Shown: positions 1 through 9,408 of the stretch, piece after piece
Layout of the letters: each line of letters starts with the position of its first letter
Position numbering within the stretch: position 1 is the stretch's first letter
Source: JACPFN01 sp964406135
Lineage (GTDB): Bacteria; Babelota; Babeliae; Babelales; Chromulinivoraceae
Direction of reading: 5' to 3'
DNA length: 64,000 nucleotides
Assembly: GCA_964406135.1 (NCBI GenBank)
Contig: CAYOQO010000004.1
Coordinates: 1-64,000 of the forward strand
Made by a program: the position numbers and the translations under genes
The notes under the pieces: model-generated
The model's database searches: none
Seen by the model: only the letters and a program-made list of their open reading frames with translations
What the model was told of the DNA's origin: nothing

Positions 1-2
1 TT

Positions 3-190
3 AGGACGCACATTGCCACGATTAATTCGATAAATTTTTAAACCATGGCGGCAAAGACGGATATGAAGGTCGTTGGAAATTTGGCGCCGAAGCAACTCCG
101 AAGATTGCGATTCTTGATCGATTAAATTACATGCGTAACACTTTTTTGCGTATGATGCTTGGATGATTTTAGGATCTTGGCGTTTTGCAT
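3..190 (-). CDS. Partial open frame at left edge, no start codon, not recognised
   Basis: An open reading frame on the minus strand runs off the left edge and begins directly after the tag stop codon. It holds a CYAC motif and a basic stretch (RRQISNDLHIRLCRH). It has no ATG or GTG; the only conventional start is a TTG about halfway. An ATG at 190 opens a different frame that stops after 22 codons, and the two frames meet at an A6 run, so a frameshift or sequencing slip could join them. I do not recognise the product. It may be the N-terminus of a gene lying to the left, or a decayed one. Confidence 0.25.
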
Positions 191-191
191 T

Positions 192-752
192 TTAAATATA
201 TCGCCAACAATCAATAATGTGGTCTTGAACCAATCCGACAGCTTGCATATACGCATACATAATCGTTGATCCTACAAATTTCATGCCACGTTTTTTCAAA
301 TCTTTGGATAAAGCATCACTGATTACATTCAAAATTGGAATATCAGACAATTTTTTAAAACGATGAATAATCGGAGTATGATCTACAAAAGCCCATAAAT
401 ACGCATCAAAAGAACCAAACTCTTTTTGAATTTTTAAAAAAACTTGAGCATTTTGACGCACACTATAAATTTTTAATCGATTTTTAATAATTGCAGCATT
501 TTGGCACAATGCTTCCAATTCATGATCAGACATATTTGCAACTTTTGAAACATCAAAATTATAAAAAGCTTCACGATATCCCACTCTTCGCTTTAAAATA
601 GTTTCCCAGCTCAGTCCTGCTTGCGCACCTTCAAGGATGAGCATTTCAAAAAGCAATTGATCATCATGTACTGCAACACCCCATTCTTGATCATGATAAT
701 CAGCATAAAATTCTTTTCCAGCACCATTACCAAAACAACGGATTTTAGTCAT
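192..752 (-). CDS. tag: DNA-3-methyladenine glycosylase I
   Basis: This is the constitutive base-excision enzyme that removes 3-methyladenine from alkylated DNA in the cytoplasm. The 186 residues match the usual family length of about 187. The zinc-snap ligands of Tag are all visible: Cys6 and His20 (in YHDQEWG) near the N-terminus, His178 and Cys182 (DHIIDCW) at the end. The base-recognition Glu41 and the aromatic Trp49 lie in the LEGAQAGLSW stretch. The start is the ATG at 752. It is transcribed away from the ankyrin gene next door. The family assignment is secure. Confidence 0.95.
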   Translation of the reverse strand: MTKIRCFGNGAGKEFYADYHDQEWGVAVHDDQLLFEMLILEGAQAGLSWETILKRRVGYREAFYNFDVSKVANMSDHELEALCQNAAIIKNRLKIYSVRQNAQVFLKIQKEFGSFDAYLWAFVDHTPIIHRFKKLSDIPILNVISDALSKDLKKRGMKFVGSTIMYAYMQAVGLVQDHIIDCWRYI

Positions 753-891
753 ACAACTCTTCCATAATAAATTTGAGCAATCAGCCTATATTTTCTTAAA
801 TCATTGCTTTTTTGCATAATTATTCTTTAACATATGATTATTGCGTCTCTTACATTAATAAAAACAACTTTTTATATAAGGTTTTTATTTT

Positions 892-2571
892 ATGAAAAAT
901 GTATTTTTTGTCTTTATTCTACTCACTTCAGCCTACACTGCACCATCTCATGCAAGCACAGAACAACCACCTGCAAGACCTTTATCAAAAGAAACTATAG
1001 AAAAATATTTTAATGAATTAAAAAACCTTAACGAATCAACAATAATCATAAAAAATTCTATCATTGATAACTGCTTAGATCTGGATATTACAATAGAAGA
1101 TTCTCTTCTTAACAAAAATTTGAAAGATTATTTAAACTTTAAATTAATTCATGCCATTAAAACATTAGATTTTAACAATGTTGCACTTGCATTAAAGCAT
1201 CAAGCTGATCCTAATCATGTTTTGCAGATAAAAAACTCTGATGTTCAGAAAGCAGAAGATATTCTTAACAATGACAGTAACTATGATAGTTACAAAATAA
1301 CAAATATTTTTGACAATGACTATACCCCACTACAATGTGCTTTAGAATTAAAAAATTTAAATGAAGAAGAAGAAGCCATAAGACGATCGATAATTATAGA
1401 ACTTTTAAAATATGGTGCTAATCCTTTTATTCAGAAACAAAAAGAAGATTTTATAAACAGTCACATTTATAAATATAATACATATTTTGGTGGTGATAAC
1501 CTTTATAATCTATTTTCATTAGAAAATGTTGTAAACAATCCAGATTTAGCATTATTTTTAGTACAAGCTGGACAAAAATATGCAAAAGAAGAATATTTTC
1601 AGGAATTTAGACAGGACTTTCAAGCTACTTCTTTGCAGATGAGCAAAAAGGATATGGATATTTTAGATCCTTTAATTTTCACGTTTTTGTCTAATAATGA
1701 TGTCTATACAAAGGGCAACTTTTTAATGACTCGGCTAAATATACCACAAGATTATTCTTTTTTAAAAAATACAAACTTAGAAATATTAATTTATGAATAT
1801 CCTTTGTTAAAATTATTTAGAAGGAACTATTACTTTATTGAAAACTATCCAAATTTTGAAAAAGATTTACCAAATTTAATAGAATTTTTCATAAAAGCAG
1901 GAATGAATGTAAATTATCAAGATAGATCCCTTAATTCTATTTTACAAGCAGCAATAAAAGAAAAATGCAATTCAGAAATAATAATAAAGCTCCTTAAACA
2001 TGGTGCAAATCCAAATTTACAAAATGATAAAGGAAAAAACTCTTTAATAACGGCAGTAGAATTTGGTAACGTTGATGCACTACAAATATTATTACAATAT
2101 GGCGTAAATCCAAATTCACAAAACAACCAAGGACAAAACCCTTTAATAATCGCAATAAACCATAATAACCTTAAGGCACTACCAATATTATTACAATATG
2201 GCGCAGATCCAAATTTACAAGATAACCAAGGACAAAACCCTTTAATGGCCGCAATAAACCATGATAGACTTTCTGCAGTACCAATATTATTAGAATCTGG
2301 CGCAGATCCTTTAATAAAAAATAAAGATAATCAAAATGCTTTAGATGTCATTAATAACAAAATTAAGGAAATAAACAATACCCCGCAAAAATTCATTCTA
2401 GATATTAAATCATATCCCAAAATTAAAAATTTGTTCTTAGCAATAGAAAAAAAAGCATTACAAGAAAACTTAGCTGATGAATTGAGCCACCTTATCGGAA
2501 AAACATTCCCCGAAAGACCTCAAAAAAATGCAAACAATATCTTTAGAGCAAGATTAGCAAAAATGCTTTAA
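892..2571 (+). CDS. Exported ankyrin-repeat protein
   Basis: A 559-residue protein begins with a clear signal peptide (positively charged start, hydrophobic FFVFILLTSAYTA, then small residues near residue 20). Ankyrin repeats sit mainly at about residues 345-485, with motifs such as LLKHGANPNLQ, LLQYGVNPNSQ and LLQYGADPNLQ; weaker copies lie near residues 100-115 and 150-185. The last repeats are so alike at DNA level (GACAAAACCC-type blocks) that recent duplication is likely. Ankyrin repeats bind other proteins; in host-associated bacteria exported ones are often effectors, but whether this one stays in the periplasm or reaches a host cannot be seen. An RBS-like AAGG lies about 10 bases upstream. 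Confidence 0.85.
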   Translation: MKNVFFVFILLTSAYTAPSHASTEQPPARPLSKETIEKYFNELKNLNESTIIIKNSIIDNCLDLDITIEDSLLNKNLKDYLNFKLIHAIKTLDFNNVALALKHQADPNHVLQIKNSDVQKAEDILNNDSNYDSYKITNIFDNDYTPLQCALELKNLNEEEEAIRRSIIIELLKYGANPFIQKQKEDFINSHIYKYNTYFGGDNLYNLFSLENVVNNPDLALFLVQAGQKYAKEEYFQEFRQDFQATSLQMSKKDMDILDPLIFTFLSNNDVYTKGNFLMTRLNIPQDYSFLKNTNLEILIYEYPLLKLFRRNYYFIENYPNFEKDLPNLIEFFIKAGMNVNYQDRSLNSILQAAIKEKCNSEIIIKLLKHGANPNLQNDKGKNSLITAVEFGNVDALQILLQYGVNPNSQNNQGQNPLIIAINHNNLKALPILLQYGADPNLQDNQGQNPLMAAINHDRLSAVPILLESGADPLIKNKDNQNALDVINNKIKEINNTPQKFILDIKSYPKIKNLFLAIEKKALQENLADELSHLIGKTFPERPQKNANNIFRARLAKML

Positions 2572-2664
2572 AAGCATTTAATGATGCAACAAGGTTACCA
2601 ACAACAGACAAAATTTAATAATTATCAACTATTCAAAAAATGTTGTAATTGCAACCAACAATTT

Positions 2665-3417
2665 TTAATTTTTCATAATAGACCTTGCATGAATAATTCG
2701 TGATGATTCAAATTTTTTAAACGTTTCATCATGAATTTTTATAGTTTTAAATCCAGCTTGGTGCAGCAGCTCTTGCCACTGCTCATCAGAACGCCATGCA
2801 ACTTCGATAAGTGCATTTTCCTGCTGTGCAACTATGCCATCAATTATCAATTCATAAAAACAAAATGAACTTGCTAATTTTTTTTCAATACTAAAAATAT
2901 GACGCTTGGTTAAACGAATTATTTTATGCTCATCCAAACGAATCATGGAAATAGAAAATGGCTCCATGGTCACATCAGGCGTAAAAATGTCAATGAATAA
3001 ATCACCTTGAGCAAGCATATGATCATGCAAATTTTTAAGTACTTGAAGAGCTTGATCTGCATCAGTAATCAGCTGCAAAGATCCTGCAGCAATAATTATG
3101 GTGTTGTATGTATGAGGTAATTTCATATTTTCAAGTGACTGTTCATAAAGCTCTGGTACAAATCCAAATTGTGCACAACGTTGACGACAACGCGCCAGCA
3201 TAGCATGAGAATGATCAACACCATCAACAACATGGCCACGCTGCATCAGGGGAATTTGCAGCCGCCCTGAACCTGACATTGCTTCTAAAATTTTGCCCTG
3301 ATTTTGTTTGATACATTTTTCAAAAAAATCCACTTCTTGAACTGATGCATATTTTTCAGTGGCATCATAAAATTGACTACAAAGCTGGTCATAAGCCTGT
3401 AAATTATTTTTACCCAT
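2665..3417 (-). CDS. Class I SAM-dependent methyltransferase
   Basis: A 250-residue cytoplasmic protein with the Rossmann methyltransferase fold. Motif I is seen as ILEAMSGSGRLQIPLMQRG (residues about 38-56) and is followed by an acidic residue in VDGVDHSHAML, the usual SAM ribose-binding position. A later DLFIDIFTPD stretch fits motif post-II. The substrate cannot be told from sequence; the family includes small-molecule, quinone and protein methylases. It stands in a minus-strand block between the ankyrin gene and a small exported protein, with no pathway context. Confidence 0.75.
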   Translation of the reverse strand: MGKNNLQAYDQLCSQFYDATEKYASVQEVDFFEKCIKQNQGKILEAMSGSGRLQIPLMQRGHVVDGVDHSHAMLARCRQRCAQFGFVPELYEQSLENMKLPHTYNTIIIAAGSLQLITDADQALQVLKNLHDHMLAQGDLFIDIFTPDVTMEPFSISMIRLDEHKIIRLTKRHIFSIEKKLASSFCFYELIIDGIVAQQENALIEVAWRSDEQWQELLHQAGFKTIKIHDETFKKFESSRIIHARSIMKN

Positions 3418-3480
3418 TTTATATCAATTACTTTTGTATCGTTTTTATAATTAAAGTTATGTTGAATACTTATTTTAAAA

Positions 3481-3885
3481 TTAAGAATTTGCACGAATAA
3501 ATGCTATGACCTTTTCACGTAAACCTTGAGCAACTTCGCGTGAATCTTGAGCAACCCGTTGCATAATAAGTTCACGTACACGTGGCATGAGTTCTTCTTC
3601 TAATTGTTGCGCAAGAAATGGTTTTTCTAATTGATTAACGTGATCAACAAATGCTTCTGCTCTTCGCCAATTTGGACCTAAAAATGCAATTCCTATATAT
3701 TCCGCTATGTCCATTTTTTGAGCTTTTAAGGCTTTAGCACACAAATGATCAGGCACTTGATCACATAGTCTTTCAAATGTCATTTGCTTCAAGACCAATA
3801 ACACCTTCGTCTGTTTATTTTTTGGCGCAGGAGCAAAACAATTACCTGATAAAAATACTATTGCTACGACTAATAATTTTTTCAT
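3481..3885 (-). CDS. Small exported protein of unknown function
   Basis: A 134-residue protein starts with a typical signal peptide (MKKLLVVAIVFLSGNCFAP), so export through Sec is likely. The ATG at 3885 has an AAGGA ribosome site about 8 bases upstream. The mature part is mainly helical and charged, with paired helices around residues 30-110. I recognise no domain. It is one of many single, signal-peptide-bearing genes in this window. Confidence 0.7.
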   Translation of the reverse strand: MKKLLVVAIVFLSGNCFAPAPKNKQTKVLLVLKQMTFERLCDQVPDHLCAKALKAQKMDIAEYIGIAFLGPNWRRAEAFVDHVNQLEKPFLAQQLEEELMPRVRELIMQRVAQDSREVAQGLREKVIAFIRANS

Positions 3886-4007
3886 ACATAATCCTTTATT
3901 GAATAATAAAAAGTTTTAAACATTTATTTCATGATACTATTAAAATAATATATTTTTGTGATGTATAAAAAACAACCTTAATAATAATTATTATGAGAAA
4001 TTAAATA

Positions 4008-4352
4008 ATGGTTAATGTACCAAAGTGTCCAAAATGTAGCTCAGAGTATACGTATGAAAATAATGGTATTTTGATTTGTCCCGAATGTGCTCATGAGTGG
4101 AACAGAGAAGTAGAAAGTAAACATACTGAAAATAAAAAGATTGTGAAAGATGCGCATGGAAATATCTTGAATGATGGTGATTCTGTAGCAATAATCAAAG
4201 ATCTGAAAATAAAAGGCAGTTCATCAACCTTAAAGGCTGGTACAAAAGTAAAAAACATACGATTGGTCGATGAAGATCATAATATTGATTGCAAAATTGA
4301 TGGATTTGGTAAAGTAGGTTTGAAATCTGAATTTGTCAAAAAGATATCGTAA
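4008..4352 (+). CDS. PhnA/YjdM-family zinc-ribbon protein
   Basis: A 114-residue protein with an N-terminal zinc ribbon: two CxxC pairs, CPKC at residues 6-9 and CPEC at about 24-27, inside KCPKCSSEYTYENNGILICP. A C-terminal PhnA domain follows (GNILNDGDSVAIIKDLKIKG, ending GLKSEFVKKI). The length equals the E. coli YjdM/PhnA type. Despite its old name, the family is not shown to act in phosphonate use, and its biochemical role is uncertain. It stands alone on the plus strand and is closed by a strong hairpin terminator shared with the convergent neighbour. Confidence 0.9.
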   Translation: MVNVPKCPKCSSEYTYENNGILICPECAHEWNREVESKHTENKKIVKDAHGNILNDGDSVAIIKDLKIKGSSSTLKAGTKVKNIRLVDEDHNIDCKIDGFGKVGLKSEFVKKIS

Positions 4353-4384
4353 ATCATTTTTTGCAAACACTCTTCAAAAAACAA

Positions 4385-4411
4385 AAAAGCCTCTGAAGTT
4401 CAGAGGCTTTT
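4385..4411. terminator. Bidirectional intrinsic terminator
   Basis: An 11-base perfect stem (AAAAGCCTCTG / CAGAGGCTTTT) with a five-base loop AAGTT. A-run and T-run flanks make it work on both strands. It separates the plus-strand PhnA-like gene from the convergent minus-strand gene that ends at 4449. Confidence 0.9.
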
Positions 4412-4448
4412 ACTAAATTTAAGAATCAAAATATTTTAAATTAACCGT

Positions 4449-6335
4449 TTATATTCTTTCATTTATTTCAATGTTAAGGACTCGAAGAACATCTGCAATC
4501 TTGCAAATTGATTGTATTGGTACATTATTTTGTTCTTCTCGTTCAATTTTATTTTCTTGCCCAGAAAATTCTGGATTTTTAAAGCCAGGAATGAATGGGA
4601 AATCGTTACTTGTATTTTGTTGATTTATTTCAATGTTAAGCGCTTTTAAAACATCTGCAATCTTAGAAATTGTTTCTGCTTTTGAATTATTTCGTTGTTT
4701 ATTTTCCTTTTTGCTTGGCTGTTGATTTCGCTGTTTATATTTTTTGACTAATAATTCAAGAGCGTTCATTCCTGCATGAATTTTTTGATTATTCAAAATA
4801 TCTAATGGAATTTTTTCATCTTCTAGCAATGATGAAACATCTAAATTTCCAATAATTTTTCCATTTTCTACTAAATATTTTGAAAATAAATATGCTTGAC
4901 GATAAGGATCTCGCGTAATTAAAAAAATTCCATAAGGATCTTTAATTACTTCTTCATAAATTGCGCCCGTAACAATACCAATTATTGGTTTATCATGTTT
5001 TGATTTGTCTAATGTCACAGGCTTACTGCGAGGATGAAACCATACGCCAGCACCGAAAAGAGCCATTTCTATCGTCAGTCCAGGTATTAAAAAAAGATTT
5101 GAATTATAATTATCAACATAGTCAAACTTATCTACAAAAAGAGCATATCCCCCAAAATCTGTTAAATATGCATAAGCCATAGCATCTATATAAAAAAACG
5201 CTCCTGCAAATAAAGATATTCCAAAAGACATTGAAAATAATCCCTGACTTTCTAATGTAGCTCCCAGATGTTGCGTAGTCCCTATAATTTTTAAAGATTT
5301 TTCTGGTCCTTTTGCTTGAATGAGATCAGAACCCCTAAATAATAATCCTTTATTGCTCTTTGCTGCTTCATATTCTATATCTATTACTTTTTGAACAATC
5401 TGATTATCTTGTTCTTTTTTAAGAAAATTTAGAATATGGATTAATCCATATCGTCCAGAATATTCAGGCAATGATTCATTCATAGATGGATCATATTCAT
5501 CGGCTGTATTCGTCATCCAATCATAAAAAATTGAGCATTTTTTCGAATTTTTTATATTTTTTGATACATCTTTTTGTGTCTGCATCAAATCTAAAATGAG
5601 ACGATTTTTTATGTCACTTCTTCCTTGATATATGAATTTTTCTAGATCAGCTATCACATTAAAATTTGTACCAGAAAATAACATGGAAACGAATTTTTGA
5701 TGCACTTTTAATAGGTCTGGATATCCAAAAGCATCCTTGTTTTCAAATAATTTTTGGTTACAAGTCTGAGACAATTCATTAATTTGTTCTTTAACATATT
5801 CTGCAGGAGATATCTTTTTTTGACTCTTTTTATTTTTTTCATTAACAATATTCTGAACAGTAGATTTATCCTGATTTAAAATATTTTCTATCTCTTCTAG
5901 ACCATTTGAAACTTCTAAATCTATATATTCAGGATCTGTTAAATATAATTTTTCTTCTCTTGATGATTTTTCTGCACATTGTTTTTTCATTTTATTTAAA
6001 TAAAAATTGATATAAAAAAGTTCATAAAGAGTTGTAGGCACAAATATAACATCTAAATTTTTATTTATTTCTTGTAATTTTTGTCTCACAAAATTTTGTT
6101 CTGCTCCTTGCTCAGAAACTAAAAGTTTGCTTTTTTCATCATCAGATAAATCATATGCTATGCATGATGGCCAGGTATAATGAACAAGAACATTCAATAT
6201 ATCATCTTTATATTTTGCAATATTTGCATCACTTAGTGGCTCAAAAAATTTTTTTTCATTTTTTTGCACAACTAATAAATGTGCATGAACATAAACGTCG
6301 AAACTCAATAATAAAAATATAAAAATTTTCTTCAT
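4449..6335 (-). CDS. Large exported or membrane protein with duplicated C-terminal motif
   Basis: I take the ATG at 6335, because a GAGGAG ribosome site lies 7 bases before it and the protein then opens with a clean signal peptide (MKKIFIFLLLSFDVYVHA). A start 11 codons earlier would hide this. The product has 628 residues. The first 350 are charged and helical. A region at about residues 360-440 is rich in Gly, Phe and Tyr and strongly hydrophobic (SMSFGISLFAGAFFYIDAM, LFLIPGLTIEMALFGAGVW), suggesting one or two membrane hairpins. A motif KIADVLxxLNIEIN occurs twice near the end, about 55 residues apart. No family recognised. Confidence 0.7.
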   Translation of the reverse strand: MKKIFIFLLLSFDVYVHAHLLVVQKNEKKFFEPLSDANIAKYKDDILNVLVHYTWPSCIAYDLSDDEKSKLLVSEQGAEQNFVRQKLQEINKNLDVIFVPTTLYELFYINFYLNKMKKQCAEKSSREEKLYLTDPEYIDLEVSNGLEEIENILNQDKSTVQNIVNEKNKKSQKKISPAEYVKEQINELSQTCNQKLFENKDAFGYPDLLKVHQKFVSMLFSGTNFNVIADLEKFIYQGRSDIKNRLILDLMQTQKDVSKNIKNSKKCSIFYDWMTNTADEYDPSMNESLPEYSGRYGLIHILNFLKKEQDNQIVQKVIDIEYEAAKSNKGLLFRGSDLIQAKGPEKSLKIIGTTQHLGATLESQGLFSMSFGISLFAGAFFYIDAMAYAYLTDFGGYALFVDKFDYVDNYNSNLFLIPGLTIEMALFGAGVWFHPRSKPVTLDKSKHDKPIIGIVTGAIYEEVIKDPYGIFLITRDPYRQAYLFSKYLVENGKIIGNLDVSSLLEDEKIPLDILNNQKIHAGMNALELLVKKYKQRNQQPSKKENKQRNNSKAETISKIADVLKALNIEINQQNTSNDFPFIPGFKNPEFSGQENKIEREEQNNVPIQSICKIADVLRVLNIEINERI

Positions 6336-6368
6336 TTTACTCCTCAAAAAATATAATTTTTTTAACAA

Positions 6369-6602
6369 ACTAACATTGAATGCTTAAAAAAAGCAATACT
6401 ATTGAGACTATGTATATTTTTTGTTAATTAAGTAAACAGCGAAAGCCATAGGAAACTATAGAAGAAGTTAAAGCACTCGCTCATAATAAAGTTCTCTCGA
6501 CCATGCGCAAATTACTAAAACTCTAAAAATTATTTGAACCCAAAGGGTTCGTACTAAAAAAATCATTTGTACAGTGTGCCTGCACACTACTTGCTTTGCA
6601 AA
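6369..6602. other. Gene-free stretch with possible short coding remnant
   Basis: No full gene is seen. On the plus strand a 24-codon open tail (ETIEEVKALAHNKVLSTM and so on, ending in a stop at about 6525) looks coding-like but follows a stop codon directly and has no start. It may be the last trace of a deleted gene, or chance. Confidence 0.25.
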
Positions 6603-6679
6603 TGGTGTGCCCGATTGGATTCGAACCAATGACCTACGGATTAGAAATCCGTTGCTCTATCCAACTGAGCTACGGGCAC
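6603..6679 (-). tRNA. tRNA-Arg (anticodon TCT)
   Basis: Read on the minus strand, the sequence folds into a full cloverleaf: acceptor GTGCCCG/CGGGCAC, D arm GCTC...GAGC, anticodon stem ACGGA/TCCGT with loop TTTCTAA, and T arm with GGTTCGAATCC. The anticodon TCT reads AGA (arginine), which suits an AT-rich genome. The 3' CCA is encoded (6603-6605). Confidence 0.97.
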
Positions 6680-6782
6680 GCACATAAAAAATATATCTGA
6701 ACAGATACAAAATGAGTATAACACAGCAGGCTATTTACACAATAACCTCTCGGGCAGTATTTTAAGCAAAAAAAGGTTTTTT

Positions 6783-7901
6783 ATGAAAAAACAGATTTTG
6801 TTGCTCTCATTTTTAGCTTTACCAATCTTTTTAATAGCTGAAATAACACTTCCTGAATATACACCCCTCGAGCACTCCCTTGATCCTGAAAAAGCAGAAA
6901 TCTCACGAATTCAAGACGCTTTACATAAAAAAGCAGAACAAAATTACGAAAATGCTCTTTTACTCAAAGATCATCGTCGTGAAAAATATTTAAAAAATGC
7001 ACAAACATTATCCTTAACAACACAACGTCTTTTGGTCACACCACAAGATCATGAATTTACAACCAAAGCTGATGTTGACCGCTTAAATCAAGAAATTGCT
7101 CGCGAAAAACATCGATCAAGTAAATTATGGTTCAATAGTGACAAAAGCGGCACACTTATCAAAGATCTTGAAAATTTAAAAATGAATTTACAAAAAAAAC
7201 AGATAGAAAAAATTTTACAAAAGCGAAAATTAAAAGCTGCTCAACCAGCAAATTTTGATGAACCAAATATTGTGCCATCAAAAAATTTTAAACTTGAAGA
7301 CATTGGCTCTCAAATGGAAGATAACCCTTTAAAGCCAAAACAAAATTTTGATTATAATGATTGGAAAAATAAACTTTTAGAAAAAAAAGTAATCATGGAA
7401 AACGAACAAAAACAAATTAATAGATCTATTGCAAGACTAAAAAAACAACAAGATGATCAACAAAGTCAGCTTTTAGGAATTAAAGATCAAGAAAATGAAA
7501 TATTCAAAGAGTATCCTAAAAAAACCTTTACTCCTGAACATATCGAATTTGTCACTCAAAAATTAACTGAATATCAAATTGAAGCTCGCAAAATCGAAGA
7601 AAAACGTCTAACTGATTTTAAATTCACAACTTTTGGAATTCATGATGACAATGAGCGATTACAAGAACTGAAACAACAAATCGATATTTGGAAAGCTGAA
7701 CAATATGCATATGACAAATTACAATTACTTCAAGAACAAGAAAAAACATATATTGAAAAAATTCAAGATTTGCAAAATCAACAAAATGAACATGCACAAA
7801 ATTTAAAAACATTGAATGAACAAACCTATGATTTGCAAAGCTCTTTAAACAATGCTGATTTTCATCTTAAAAAAATTGATACGTATTTGAATGCGTTATA
7901 A
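6783..7901 (+). CDS. Exported coiled-coil protein
   Basis: A 372-residue protein with a signal peptide (MKKQILLLSFLALPIFLIAE). Nearly all of the rest is long charged helix rich in Lys, Glu and Gln, with heptad-like spacing and predicted coiled coils at about residues 35-165 and 190-370. AAAGG precedes the ATG. It converges on atpA with only 3 bases between the two stop codons. It resembles in style the exported coiled-coil proteins at 19575, 25807 and 28216, but I see no clear sequence homology. Function unknown; a structural or scaffold role is a guess. Confidence 0.7.
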   Translation: MKKQILLLSFLALPIFLIAEITLPEYTPLEHSLDPEKAEISRIQDALHKKAEQNYENALLLKDHRREKYLKNAQTLSLTTQRLLVTPQDHEFTTKADVDRLNQEIAREKHRSSKLWFNSDKSGTLIKDLENLKMNLQKKQIEKILQKRKLKAAQPANFDEPNIVPSKNFKLEDIGSQMEDNPLKPKQNFDYNDWKNKLLEKKVIMENEQKQINRSIARLKKQQDDQQSQLLGIKDQENEIFKEYPKKTFTPEHIEFVTQKLTEYQIEARKIEEKRLTDFKFTTFGIHDDNERLQELKQQIDIWKAEQYAYDKLQLLQEQEKTYIEKIQDLQNQQNEHAQNLKTLNEQTYDLQSSLNNADFHLKKIDTYLNAL

Positions 7902-7904
7902 TTT

Positions 7905-9407
7905 TTATTGCTGTATTTTAAATAATTGTGCAAATTCTGATGTCGCAATTTTTAATTTTTCAGCTACAGCATCAGTAATATCTTTTGTTTTTGCAATTTC
8001 TTCATACACCGCTGGGTACACTGACTCAACATAGCTCGTACATTTTGAAATAAACGTCGACATATCTTTGAGAGCAATGCTATCTAAAATATTTTGTCGA
8101 AGCATAAATAAAATAATTGCTTCATCCACAAAAGAATAATGCACATACTGTCCTTGCTTTAAAATTTCGACTGCAACAGCACCACGATTCAAATGTCGTT
8201 GTGAAATTTCATCAAGCTCTGTTCCAAACTGCGCAAAACTTAACAGTTCATTATACTGCGCCAACTCTAAGCGAAGCGCTTTTGACATTTTTTTAACTGC
8301 CGCAGTTTGCGCAGCACCACCAACACGAGATACTGAAGTTTCAACGCTGACTGCAGGACGAATGCCTTGCTTGAACAATTGAGCATCAAGGACTAACTGT
8401 CCATCGGTAATTGAAATTAAGTTGGTTGGAATATAAGCAGTCACATCATCTTCTTGAATTTGAATAATGGGAAGACAAGTAATTGAACCACCTTGCTTTA
8501 AACAAGCCGAACGTTCAAGTAAACGTGAATGCAAATAAAACACGTCACCAGGATATGCTTCACGCCCTGGAGCTCGACGCATCAAAAGTGACATTTCACG
8601 GTAAGCAACAGCATGATTGGTCAAATCATCATACACAATCAAAACATCTTTACCTTGATACATAAAATGTTCTGCAAGCGCAGTTCCTGCATACGGCGCA
8701 AGATATTGATTTAAAACTGCTTCACTTGAATCTGCACTCATCACCACGGTGTACTCAAGAGCTCCATACTCTTCAAGCTTGCTGACTAAACGTGCTAAGT
8801 TTCCTTGACGTTGGCCAATTGAAACATACACACAAATAACATCTTTATCTTTTTGATTTAAAATAATATCAACCGCAAGTGCTGTTTTTCCCGTATTACG
8901 ATTACCAACAATCAATTCTCGTTGACCTTTTCCAATGGGAACTAACGCATCAATTGCCAAAATTCCTGTTTGTAAAGGTTCTGAAATTGGTGTTCGATCA
9001 ATAATTGCAGGACAATCTTGCTCTACAAATCGAAATTCTGAAGTTGTGATATCTCCAAGTCCGTCAATAGGTTCACCAAGCGCATTAATCACTCGACCAA
9101 GCATATTTTTGCTCACTGGAATTTTTAATGCTTCACCAGTTCGTTTAACCACTTCACCTTCAGTTACGGCAATACTTTGAGACAACACAAAAATAGAAAC
9201 AAAATCTTCGCTCATGTTTAAAATAATTCCCTTATTACCACCTTCAAATGCAACAAGTTCACCATACACAGCATCAATTAAACCGTAAATTTTACAAATT
9301 CCATCACCAACTTGCACCACAATTCCAATTTGATCTAACTGTTTTGCAGGTTTATCTTGTAATTCTTTTTGCAGCAGTGAAACTAATTCAATATCTCGAG
9401 TATTCAT
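7905..9407 (-). CDS. atpA: F1 ATP synthase subunit alpha
   Basis: Alpha is the non-catalytic nucleotide-binding subunit of the F1 head. The 500-residue protein has the beta-barrel N-domain, a P-loop GNRNTGKT at about residues 168-175 (the common form is GDRQTGKT), the SVSRVGGAAQ Arg-finger segment and the C-terminal helical domain (QFGTELDE). I prefer the ATG at 9407: GAAGGAT lies just upstream and the ATG begins one base after the atpH stop. A TTG four codons earlier would overlap atpH. It is the last gene of the operon here; gamma, beta and epsilon do not follow, and the convergent coiled-coil gene begins 3 bases beyond. Confidence 0.97.
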   Translation of the reverse strand: MNTRDIELVSLLQKELQDKPAKQLDQIGIVVQVGDGICKIYGLIDAVYGELVAFEGGNKGIILNMSEDFVSIFVLSQSIAVTEGEVVKRTGEALKIPVSKNMLGRVINALGEPIDGLGDITTSEFRFVEQDCPAIIDRTPISEPLQTGILAIDALVPIGKGQRELIVGNRNTGKTALAVDIILNQKDKDVICVYVSIGQRQGNLARLVSKLEEYGALEYTVVMSADSSEAVLNQYLAPYAGTALAEHFMYQGKDVLIVYDDLTNHAVAYREMSLLMRRAPGREAYPGDVFYLHSRLLERSACLKQGGSITCLPIIQIQEDDVTAYIPTNLISITDGQLVLDAQLFKQGIRPAVSVETSVSRVGGAAQTAAVKKMSKALRLELAQYNELLSFAQFGTELDEISQRHLNRGAVAVEILKQGQYVHYSFVDEAIILFMLRQNILDSIALKDMSTFISKCTSYVESVYPAVYEEIAKTKDITDAVAEKLKIATSEFAQLFKIQQ

Positions 9408-9408
9408 T

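Noticed and set aside
2000..2330. Tandem DNA repeats as a mobile or regulatory array
   Set aside because: They are ankyrin repeats in the coding frame (about 99-base period), explained by the protein.
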